Source: Nitrosopumilaceae archaeon (GTDB lineage: Archaea; Thermoproteota; Nitrososphaeria; Nitrososphaerales; Nitrosopumilaceae). From it: a DNA stretch of 7,353 nucleotides. Location: the NCBI GenBank assembly GCA_021296165.1, contig JAGWAW010000070.1, positions 4,452-11,804 of the forward strand, given 5' to 3'. The position numbers and the translations under genes are program-made. The stretch's first letter is position 1, and every line of letters starts with the position of its first letter. Shown piece by piece: positions 1-6,034 of the stretch. Under the pieces are notes generated by a model, which was given only the letters and a program-made list of their open reading frames with translations, did not search any database and was not told the origin of the DNA.

Positions 1-2
1 AC

Positions 3-1097
3 ATATCCAACAAGTACGGGAACGGCAACCTAAAGTTCCGCTCCAAAAAGCGCGGCGGCAGGCTGTCGGTTGCGTGTGACATTCCGCCGAGGTTCATGGC
101 CAACGTGCACGCGTCGTTCCCGGGCTTGGGCGTCATGCGACTGCATGATGAGCAGCCATACCAATACCCACACAATTGGCTGCACGGCTCCCGCTCGTTC
201 ATGCTCGTGGACAAGACGCCAAAGTCGTGGAAGCGCGTAAAGCCGAAGGACCGCGTCTACCGCCTGTTTGTATCATATGATTTGCCGGAGCCGGAGACCG
301 CAAGCACCGGGGTGGTTGTGGGGATAGACCGCGGCATAACGAACCCCACTGTGGTCTGCAAGACCGACGGGAATACGGCCGAGTTCACATGCTATGATAC
401 GGCCGTCTCGTTCCGCAAAAACCGGTCGTGGAACGACGAGGCTCGGCGCACCATAGACCGGCGCAACAAGCACTCCCGTTCCACGAAAAAGATGAGGAAG
501 CAGCGGGACAACTACAACTGGCACAACGCAAACGCCAGAGACTATGCCGAGTGGCTGCTGGCGAAGGAGATATGCTATGGCGTGGACATGATATGCATCG
601 AGGATCTCGACATCGAGGCGATGACGCGCAAGGGAAATGCCAGCAAGAGGGGGCTGAACAGGGGCCTGCGGTACATCCGGCATGGAATGATACTCAGGAA
701 AGTGCGCGTGGTGGCCGAACGGTTGGGCATACGGATCGTAGAAGTGAATCCAAAGCACACCAGCCAGGAATGCTATGTGTGCTCGCACATGGAAAAAGAG
801 AACAGGAACGGCGAGCGGTTCCTATGCTTGGCGTGCGGGAGGCTGGACAACGCCGACAAGAACGCGGCGGCCAATATCACTCAACGGGGGACCGACATTA
901 TGGTTCCCGCGGGGGGAGGAATGACCCTCGAAAGGCGTGAAATGGGACGGACCCGGAAGCCACCAAAACTGGTGTGTACAGCTCCGGACGCCATGCGGCG
1001 GCGCGAGAGACAAGCGTGCAACCGGCCCAAGACATCAAGCGCCATGAAGCACTTGGGAAAGTACGCGTATGTCATGCGCGTATACTCAGGTATATAA
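3..1097 (+). CDS. tnpB: TnpB RNA-guided nuclease / IS200-IS605 OrfB (5' end outside window)
   Basis: TnpB proteins are RuvC-type nucleases encoded by IS200/IS605 and IS607 elements; they use a guide RNA made from the element's right end to cut DNA and help the element persist. The frame is open to the left edge, so about 80 N-terminal residues are probably missing by comparison with ISDra2 TnpB; the ATG at 96 is internal. Counting from that ATG, I see RuvC-I in GIDRGITN (D78), RuvC-II in CIEDLDIE (E169), a four-cysteine zinc ribbon (C227, C230, C244, C247) and RuvC-III in NADKNAAANI (D254). The basic helical stretch around residues 115-150 is typical of the OrfB family. All catalytic and zinc residues are present, so the nuclease could be active. 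The tail after RuvC-III is about 79 residues, longer than the 47 or so in ISDra2. No tnpA is visible. One sampled 60-base line (481-540) counts 53% GC, below the gat genes, consistent with acquired DNA. Confidence 0.93.
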   Translation: MSNKYGNGNLKFRSKKRGGRLSVACDIPPRFMANVHASFPGLGVMRLHDEQPYQYPHNWLHGSRSFMLVDKTPKSWKRVKPKDRVYRLFVSYDLPEPETASTGVVVGIDRGITNPTVVCKTDGNTAEFTCYDTAVSFRKNRSWNDEARRTIDRRNKHSRSTKKMRKQRDNYNWHNANARDYAEWLLAKEICYGVDMICIEDLDIEAMTRKGNASKRGLNRGLRYIRHGMILRKVRVVAERLGIRIVEVNPKHTSQECYVCSHMEKENRNGERFLCLACGRLDNADKNAAANITQRGTDIMVPAGGGMTLERREMGRTRKPPKLVCTAPDAMRRRERQACNRPKTSSAMKHLGKYAYVMRVYSGI

Positions 1098-1123
1098 TTC
1101 CCGTTCTGGATGATTCGGGAATT
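1096..1123 (+). repeat. Inverted repeat at the tnpB stop codon, candidate IS right-end hairpin
   Basis: AATTCCCG (1096-1103) and CGGGAATT (1116-1123) are perfect 8-bp inverted repeats around a 12-base loop, beginning inside the TAA stop of tnpB. IS200/IS605 elements carry a subterminal hairpin near each end, recognised as single-stranded DNA by TnpA; the right one lies just after tnpB. The same segment in RNA form would belong to the 3' part of the TnpB guide-RNA scaffold. A hairpin of this size is expected about twice by chance in a window this long, so position is the main support. It could instead act as a transcription end signal, but no T-run follows. Confidence 0.45.
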
Positions 1124-1478
1124 TAGGATCCAACATTCTGCACGTCTGCAGATGGTGGTTTTCAGCACGCCGGCCACTGAAGATCTATGAGTTTGGATTC
1201 GGACACCACTTCACCTTTTGTGACAGCAGTCAAACCAAAGCCAGGGAACGGCAGCCTACCGAAGCGGGGCCAGACTACACCGGCAGATGATGTACTGTTC
1301 CCGGGCGCATCCATGGGGTATCTACGGAGCCGCATACGGAGATGTCCGGGCGCAACATGCGGCCAGAATGATGCTCCGCCGCACACTGCCGGACCTCGGG
1401 AGATTAACTAGCCCAGTACACCGGCACTCAATCCTGCCACCACACAGATGAGTGTCCTTGCTCTGCAAACGATCGGTA

Positions 1479-1490
1479 GCCAGATCTGGC
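1479..1490. repeat. 12-bp perfect palindrome GCCAGATCTGGC
   Basis: GCCAGATCTGGC equals its own reverse complement and lies about 180 bases upstream of the likely start of the transporter gene. It could be a binding site for a dimeric regulator, but one or two such palindromes are expected by chance in 7.3 kb, no regulator gene is nearby, and it is far from the probable promoter. Confidence 0.2.
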
Positions 1491-1660
1491 CGCCTTGCTA
1501 CCCAAAACCACTGCGGAGCGATGCAGTGTATCAATTGGATTGCTCCCCGGAAAAGAGACATCAGTACTACGAGCCGCACAAGGACCCGACCGCCAAGCCG
1601 CACAGTCAGACCTGCTCCGGATTGCAGCGCGGACTGGAACCTTACTGTACAAAAGGCTGC

Positions 1661-1670
1661 GATAAATTAT
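1661..1670 (+). promoter_or_regulatory. TATA-box-like element before the MFS gene
   Basis: GATAAATTAT is a pure A/T run of nine bases after the G, in a GC-rich setting, directly before the ATG at 1671. Archaeal TATA boxes are centred about 26-27 bases upstream of the transcription start. A box centred near 1666 would place the start near 1692-1696, coinciding with an in-frame GTG at 1695. That would make a leaderless transcript starting at GTG, not at the ATG. If the ATG at 1671 is the true start, this element cannot be its promoter. The call rests on base composition and spacing only. Confidence 0.3.
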
Positions 1671-2858
1671 ATGCGGAAACCATGCTGCACCATAGTGAAC
1701 CGACTGCCCATACTGCTGTTTGCCGCAGCCCTGATGCTGGGAATCTCGTACGGAATGCACGGTCCTGTGCTGCCCGTCTTTGCAAAGAACGAGGTGGGCG
1801 CCACGTACGCGGAACTGGGCCTGATCGGCGTGGCCAACTTTCTTCCGTACATGGTGATCCCTATATTCGTGGGGATACTCCTGGACCGCATAAACAACGG
1901 ATACCTCCTCACGATGGGCTTCATACTCAATACGGTATCGCTGTTCCTGACGTCCACGGCCACCACCGTTGAGGAGCTGGTCGCGTACAGGGCCATGGTG
2001 GGGGTGGCGCACGCCTTCATCTGGCCGCCCTCCGAATCAATACTGTCCAGCAGCCAGAACAGCCGTGTGAAGAACATCTCGCTGTTTATCATGTTCTTTT
2101 CGGTGGGGTTCATGGTGGGCCCGCTGCTGGGGTCCCTGATCCTGGAGACGATGGGCACAGACTACCGCCTGCTCCTTCAGATCACGGCGTACGTGATGGC
2201 CGCCGGCCTGGTGTCCACCGTACTGACGCACTCCCGGGCCCCCAAGCAGGGATCCGGCAAGTTGAACCTCAAGTCGTTCGGCAAGATAGTTAAGTTCCCG
2301 GTGGTGGTCACGCTGCTGCTGTTCAGCACCGCCGCCTTTGGCATAATCCTCACGATATACCCGGCCTTCCTTAACGATCGTGGCATGGACGACACGGCCA
2401 TACTGCTGCTGTACTTTGTGTTCGGGATAACCCGGGGAGGCTCGCTCCTGATGGCCGGATACCTGTCCCGGCGGGCGGTGCCCACCTTCGTGGCGTCCAC
2501 GGTGCTGGTGACAATCGGAATGGGCATATCGGCGGTGGGGACCACCTTTGTGGAGTTTGCGGTGGCCCTGCTGATGCTGGGATTTGGATTCTCCATACTG
2601 TACCCGCTGGCCCTGGAGGTCATACTGCAGGGATCCAAGAAGAACACGTGGGGCCGGATGATCGGGGCATACGAGGCCATATTCGGAGTGGGTTGGGCCC
2701 TGGGCCCGGCGGTCAGTGCTTTTGTCACACAGACGCACGAGCCGGCCATCGTCTATTGGATATTCTGCGGAATAGGGGTCGCCGTGTCGGCGATGTCGGT
2801 CGTGTTTCGCCGCCGGCTGAGGCTGGTCAGCGCCCAGCGCCAAGGCGCACCCGGCTGA
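1671..2858 (+). CDS. Major facilitator superfamily transporter, probable efflux permease
   Basis: An inner-membrane secondary transporter of about 395 residues and 12 predicted helices (roughly 13-34, 48-71, 76-95, 104-122, 134-155, 165-186, 208-230, 242-263, 272-290, 293-317, 332-352, 357-378), with the usual central loop (about 187-207). The loop between helices 2 and 3 carries motif A (G68, D72, R73, G77 in GILLDRINNG). Helix 5 carries GFMVGPLLGS (146-155), matching motif C, which in this superfamily marks proton-driven antiporters. Export of a small molecule is therefore the better guess; the substrate cannot be told. The frame is open from 1452, but the extra 73 residues are polar and unlike the family, so I chose ATG 1671; GTG 1695 is an alternative if transcription is leaderless. 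No Shine-Dalgarno sequence precedes either. The gene stands alone and converges on gatB. The two flanking spacers show no related gene. Confidence 0.87.
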   Translation: MRKPCCTIVNRLPILLFAAALMLGISYGMHGPVLPVFAKNEVGATYAELGLIGVANFLPYMVIPIFVGILLDRINNGYLLTMGFILNTVSLFLTSTATTVEELVAYRAMVGVAHAFIWPPSESILSSSQNSRVKNISLFIMFFSVGFMVGPLLGSLILETMGTDYRLLLQITAYVMAAGLVSTVLTHSRAPKQGSGKLNLKSFGKIVKFPVVVTLLLFSTAAFGIILTIYPAFLNDRGMDDTAILLLYFVFGITRGGSLLMAGYLSRRAVPTFVASTVLVTIGMGISAVGTTFVEFAVALLMLGFGFSILYPLALEVILQGSKKNTWGRMIGAYEAIFGVGWALGPAVSAFVTQTHEPAIVYWIFCGIGVAVSAMSVVFRRRLRLVSAQRQGAPG

Positions 2859-2984
2859 GCGTGGTCGGTGCCCACCCCGGCGCGGGCCGTCTGGTCTGCG
2901 CGGGCCGGCCTGACCGGGAGCATGGGCGCGTGCGGTGCAGAATCCCATACCATGGCATCATGTCGGGAGCCTGGGCGGGCCGGA
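2859..2984. other. Convergent spacer between the MFS gene and gatB
   Basis: A 126-base GC-rich gap separates the two 3' ends. It contains the direct repeat GCGCGGGCC (2880-2888 and 2898-2906). I see no tRNA, no small gene and no T-rich run on either strand that would serve as an archaeal terminator. Confidence 0.5.
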
Positions 2985-4367
2985 TCACTCCCCCAGCGCC
3001 TCGCGGATGAGCCGCAGCGTCTCCTGCGGGTCGGCCGAGCCCCGGGTCTTTCGCATTACCATGCCCACCAGGTGGTTTATGGTGGGCGGGTTGGTGCGGG
3101 CCCGCTCAGCGGCTTCCGGCTCCTCTTGGATCACCTGAGCCACCACGCCCGCCAGATCACCGGACGTGCCGGCCTCCCGGATCAGAGCCTCCGCGTCCCC
3201 GCCGTCCCGGGCCAGCCCGGCCAGTATCGTCCTTGCCTGGGAGCGGGTTATGCCGCCGCCGTCTATGGCCCCGGCCAGCGCCGACAGGTGTCCGGCCCGC
3301 AGCCGCGAGGCGGCCCTCTTCTCGCGCGTATCCATCACACCCATAAAGTCGGTCGTGATGAGGTTGGCGATCAGCCTGGCCGTCCTGCCGGTGTGCGACT
3401 CCTCGAACAACCTGCAGCAGAGGGCGTCGGCGGCCAGCACGGCGGCCACCTGCGGGGCAATCCCGTACCGGATGTAGCGGTCCCGCCGCGACATCACGCT
3501 CTCGGGCATGGCCTCGCGGATATGGCGCACCGTGTCATTGTCCATTACGACCCAGGGTATGTCGCCCTCCAGAAAGTAGCGGTAGTCCAGCTCGGCCTCC
3601 TTGGTCCTGGAGGGTATGGTGATGCGGCGCCGCTCGTCCCAGTGGCGGGTCTCCTGTACCACGGCGCGGCCCGCGTCGCACAGGCTGTTCTGCCTTGTGA
3701 TCTCAAAGTGGAGGGCCTTCTCCAGGTCGTGGAACGAGTTGATGTTCTTTATCTCCACCTTGTTTCCCCCCCGCACCGAGACGTTTCCGTCGGCGCGCAT
3801 GGCCCCGTCCAGGTGCGGGTCGGCGGCACCCAGCGACTCCACCGTGTCGGCCAGCATGTTCATAAAGTCGCGGGCCTGCCGGGGGTCCTCAAAGTCCGGC
3901 TCGGTCACTATCTCCACCAGGGCCACGCCGGCCCGGTTGTAGTCCACCAGGGTGGTGGCGCGGCCGTCGGCACCCCCCTCGTACGACAGACGGCCGGGGT
4001 CCTCCTCCAGCTGCACCCGGGTTATGCGGATGTCCCTGTCGCCCAGGCGCACCACGCCCCTTCCCCCCACGCTGGTGTTCCCGTACGCGTCATATTGCGT
4101 GATCTGAAAGTTCTTGGGCAGGTCCGGGTAAAAGTAGTTCTTCCTGAAGAACGCCAGCCGCTCCCCTGGGGTGCAGTTCAGCGACATGGCTATGGCCGCG
4201 GCGCTCCGCACCGCCGCCGCGTTCAGCAGCGGCAGCGTGCCGGGGAGTCCCATGCACACGGGGCAGACGTTGGTGTTGGGCCTCATGCCCCGGTAGTCGG
4301 CCCTGCACGGGCAGAAGAGCTTGGAGTTGAGTCCGGTCAGCTGGCAGTGGATCTCCAGGCCGATCAT
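2985..4367 (-). CDS. gatB: Asp/Glu-tRNA amidotransferase subunit B
   Basis: GatB binds the misacylated tRNA, activates its Asp or Glu side chain with ATP, and completes amidation with ammonia channelled from GatA. The 460-residue protein starts MIGLEIHCQL; E5 and H7 fit the metal/active-site pair of the family. A zinc-type cluster follows (C19, C21, C35, C38). Further family signatures are FYPDLPKNFQITQYD (79-93), DYNRAGVALVEIVTEPD (142-158), GNVSVRGGNKVEIKNINSF (194-212) and DYRYFLEGDIP (261-271). The C-terminal helical and YqeY-like tRNA-binding region (about 300-460) ends in NPPTINHLVGMVMRKTRG (426-443). The frame stays open 32 codons upstream, but that extension is low-complexity Gly/Arg/Ala and lies inside gatA. 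The ATG at 4367 overlaps the gatA stop as ATGA, and the protein begins straight at the conserved core. Complete; confidence in family is very high. Whether it amidates Asp- or also Glu-tRNA cannot be told from the protein alone; the aspS neighbour favours Asp-tRNA(Asn). Confidence 0.97.
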   Translation of the reverse strand: MIGLEIHCQLTGLNSKLFCPCRADYRGMRPNTNVCPVCMGLPGTLPLLNAAAVRSAAAIAMSLNCTPGERLAFFRKNYFYPDLPKNFQITQYDAYGNTSVGGRGVVRLGDRDIRITRVQLEEDPGRLSYEGGADGRATTLVDYNRAGVALVEIVTEPDFEDPRQARDFMNMLADTVESLGAADPHLDGAMRADGNVSVRGGNKVEIKNINSFHDLEKALHFEITRQNSLCDAGRAVVQETRHWDERRRITIPSRTKEAELDYRYFLEGDIPWVVMDNDTVRHIREAMPESVMSRRDRYIRYGIAPQVAAVLAADALCCRLFEESHTGRTARLIANLITTDFMGVMDTREKRAASRLRAGHLSALAGAIDGGGITRSQARTILAGLARDGGDAEALIREAGTSGDLAGVVAQVIQEEPEAAERARTNPPTINHLVGMVMRKTRGSADPQETLRLIREALGE

Positions 4368-5779
4368 TGCACCACGCCCTCCAGCGCCCGGGCGGCGCCC
4401 AGGAGCGGCCCGTCCCGGAACGAGTCGGCTATCAGCTGCACGCCCACCGGCAGGCCGTCGCACGTGCCGCAGGGCACCGAGACGGCGGGCTTCCCGGCCA
4501 GGTTGGCCGCCACCGTGTTTATGTCCAGCTGGAAGAGTTCCACGGGGTCGTCCAGCATCTCGCCCAGCCGGAAGGGGGGGACCGGCACGGTGGGCGACAC
4601 CAGATAGTCGTACGTACCGAACAGGCGGTTCACCTCCCGGGTCAGTCGGCTCTTCACCTTGAGGGCCTTCAGGAAGTACCGGCCTGCGTACCCGGCCGAG
4701 GGCACGAAGCCGCCGGCTATTATGCGGCGCTTGACCTCGGGGCCGAACCGGTCCCGGGACGCGGCCACATATCTGTGGAACTCGTAGCCCTCCCTCTCCA
4801 GCCCATACCCGTACCTGATGTTGTCGTACCTGGCCAGGTTGCTGCCCGCCTCCGTGGACGTGATGGTGTAGTAGGCCGCCACCGAGTAGTCGACCATCTC
4901 CAGCGAGACCTCCTCGCAGGCGGCCCCCAGCGACTCTAGGCCGGAGACCGCCCTCTCAAAGACGGTCCGCACCCCCGGATGCAGCGAGTCGGGGGCCATC
5001 TGCCGCACGATTCCTATCCTTTTGCCGTCCACGATATCCTCAGTGTCAGATACGGGGCGGGCGCCGGCGGTGGTGCCATCCCGCGGGTCGGGCCCCGATA
5101 TTGCCTGCATCGCCAGCACTATGTCGGGTATGGTGCGCGCCAGCGGGCCCACCTGCTCTATGCTGTTGGCGTACGAGACCAGGCCGTACCGGCTCACCAT
5201 ACCATAGGTGGGCTTGAACCCGGCCACCCCGCAGAAGCTGGCCGGGTTGCGGACCGAGCCGCCGGTGTCCGAGCCCAATGAGATGGCGGCGGCGCCGGCG
5301 GCCACCGAGGCGGCGCTGCCCCCCGACGAGCCCCCCGGCACGTACCGGGGGTCGCGCGGGTTGAGCGTGGGCCCGTACGCGCTGAACTCGGTGGTGAGTC
5401 CCATGGCGAACTCGTCCAGGTTGGTCTTGCCCACTATTATGGCGCCCTCCCGCCTCAGCCTCTCCACCACCGTGGCCTCGTACGGCGACACGTACCCCTC
5501 CAGCATGCGCGAGGCGCAGGTAGTGGGCATCGCGCGGGTGCATATGTTGTCCTTTATGGATACGGGGACGCCTGCCAGCCTGCCGGGGTCCGAACCATCC
5601 CTCACCATACCATCTATGCGGCGGGCCTCGGACACGGCATCGGGGTTGGTCGATATGAAGATGTTCAGGCGCTCGGTATCGCGCATGCGCTCCAGCGTCC
5701 GTTCGATCACCTCCTCGGCGGAGACGCTCCCGGCGGACACCAACCGGGCGATCTCGTGGGCGGGTGCCTCCAGGTCCAA
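4364..5779 (-). CDS. gatA: Asp/Glu-tRNA amidotransferase subunit A (glutaminase), TTG start
   Basis: GatA is the amidase-signature subunit that releases ammonia from glutamine and passes it to GatB in the cytoplasmic GatCAB complex. The 471-residue protein has the full Ser-cisSer-Lys triad: K76 in SIKDN, S151 in GGSSGG and nucleophile S175 in DTGGSVRNPA. All are offset by three from K79, S154 and S178 of the Staphylococcus aureus enzyme. GFKPTYGMVSRYGLVSYA (188-205) and the C-terminal GKPAVSVPCG are further family marks. The start codon is TTG at 5779-5777. The codon just upstream in the same frame is the TAG of gatC, so the protein cannot begin earlier without reading through it, and no later start keeps the conserved first helix (residues 5-30). 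The Shine-Dalgarno match is weak (AGGTTGG), so translation probably depends on ribosomes finishing gatC. The 3' end overlaps gatB by four bases. Sampled GC is very high (85% in 5281-5340). Length and motifs are normal. Confidence 0.97.
   Translation of the reverse strand: MDLEAPAHEIARLVSAGSVSAEEVIERTLERMRDTERLNIFISTNPDAVSEARRIDGMVRDGSDPGRLAGVPVSIKDNICTRAMPTTCASRMLEGYVSPYEATVVERLRREGAIIVGKTNLDEFAMGLTTEFSAYGPTLNPRDPRYVPGGSSGGSAASVAAGAAAISLGSDTGGSVRNPASFCGVAGFKPTYGMVSRYGLVSYANSIEQVGPLARTIPDIVLAMQAISGPDPRDGTTAGARPVSDTEDIVDGKRIGIVRQMAPDSLHPGVRTVFERAVSGLESLGAACEEVSLEMVDYSVAAYYTITSTEAGSNLARYDNIRYGYGLEREGYEFHRYVAASRDRFGPEVKRRIIAGGFVPSAGYAGRYFLKALKVKSRLTREVNRLFGTYDYLVSPTVPVPPFRLGEMLDDPVELFQLDINTVAANLAGKPAVSVPCGTCDGLPVGVQLIADSFRDGPLLGAARALEGVVQ
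4378..4382 (-). promoter_or_regulatory. Ribosome binding site of gatB inside the gatA 3' end
   Basis: On the minus strand the start region reads GGAGGGCGTGGTGCAATG. GGAGG lies 10 bases before the ATG, and a nearer GGTG is also complementary to the 16S tail. This supports ATG 4367 over the upstream in-frame start at 4463. Confidence 0.55.
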
Positions 5780-6022
5780 CTAGCCCAACCTGGGGGCGCG
5801 TATGTGGCCCCCCGTGCCCATCTGGTGCCTGCGGTGCTCGTCGGCCCTCAGCTCGGCGGGAGTCATCTCCTGTACCAGTATGTCCTCGTCGTCCACCCCG
5901 GCCGAGTCCAGCACGCCAAAGTAGTCCAGCATCCTCTGCACCTTGTCCACGTATTCGGTACGGTCGTCTATGGTGATGCGCATCATGGCGGCCATGTCGG
6001 TTATCTCCTCCTTGGTAACCAT
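5780..6022 (-). CDS. gatC: Asp/Glu-tRNA amidotransferase subunit C
   Basis: GatC is the small non-catalytic subunit that wraps between GatA and GatB and stabilises the complex. The 80-residue product keeps the family pattern: an N-terminal helix with EEI..MA.M.RI.ID (residues 5-19), a second helix YVDKVQRMLDYFGVLD (24-39), the linker DILVQE (47-52), and LRADEHRRH leading to a short HIRAPRLG end that matches the usual F-R-V-P C-terminus of GatC. It is about 15 residues shorter than many bacterial GatCs, mainly in the linker before that end. I chose ATG 6022: it is preceded by AGGTGG at six bases and keeps the full first helix. A second strong purine run (AAGGAGGAG, codons 4-6) sits before the ATG of codon 10, but starting there would cut off the family's first residues. 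It lies 10 bases after aspS and ends exactly where gatA begins. Confidence 0.95.
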   Translation of the reverse strand: MVTKEEITDMAAMMRITIDDRTEYVDKVQRMLDYFGVLDSAGVDDEDILVQEMTPAELRADEHRRHQMGTGGHIRAPRLG

Positions 6023-6028
6023 TCCATG

Positions 6029-6034
6029 CCACCT
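6029..6034 (-). promoter_or_regulatory. Ribosome binding site of gatC overlapping the aspS stop
   Basis: The minus strand reads TAGGTGGCATGGAATG: the TAG ends aspS, AGGTGG matches the archaeal anti-Shine-Dalgarno sequence, and six bases separate it from the gatC ATG. An out-of-frame ATG lies in between (6027-6025) but is only two bases from the motif. The overlap implies close translational linkage of aspS and gatC. Confidence 0.6.

Larger units (their letters stand above)
1098..1670. other. Gene-poor spacer between tnpB and the MFS gene
   Basis: I see no convincing gene in these roughly 570 bases. A 74-codon plus-strand frame (1187-1411) has no ribosome binding site, no recognisable family and is overlapped by an equally long minus-strand frame. 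The open frame upstream of the transporter (from 1452) codes for a polar, Arg/Thr/Cys-rich stretch unlike a transporter N-terminus. Hand counts of two 60-base lines give 55% (1201-1260) and 52% (1501-1560) GC, against 67-85% in sampled lines of the gat genes. The stretch holds the right flank of the tnpB element, a 9-base direct repeat CCGGGCGCA (1301-1309 and 1346-1354) and a 12-base palindrome (1479-1490). It may be decayed mobile-element DNA, but I cannot identify any source element. Confidence 0.5.

Noticed and set aside
1187..1411. 74-codon plus-strand frame in the spacer
   Set aside because: No family resemblance I can name, no ribosome binding site, and an equally long frame on the opposite strand covers it.
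1452..1670. 73-codon N-terminal extension of the MFS frame
   Set aside because: Polar, Arg/Thr/Cys-rich, without ribosome binding site and unlike the N-terminus of any 12-helix transporter; sits in the low-GC spacer.
2859..2984. Possible terminator or small RNA in the convergent spacer
   Set aside because: GC-rich short repeats are present but no T-run, no tRNA-like fold and no stable stem with a defined end.
4368..4463. 32-codon upstream extension of gatB to an earlier ATG
   Set aside because: Low-complexity Gly/Arg/Ala, wholly inside the gatA coding end; ATGA overlap and a ribosome binding site support the start at 4367.
2868..4607. 579-codon plus-strand open frame opposite gatB
   Set aside because: A shadow produced by high GC and third-position bias; the opposite strand encodes GatB with every family motif.
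6002..6027. Out-of-frame ATG starting an 8-codon frame ahead of gatC
   Set aside because: Only two bases from the AGGTGG motif, much too close for initiation, and the frame ends at once; treated as coincidence.
5046..6032. 328-codon minus-strand frame overlapping gatC and gatA
   Set aside because: Arg/Gly/His-rich composition typical of an out-of-frame reading of GC-rich genes; gatA and gatC explain the segment.
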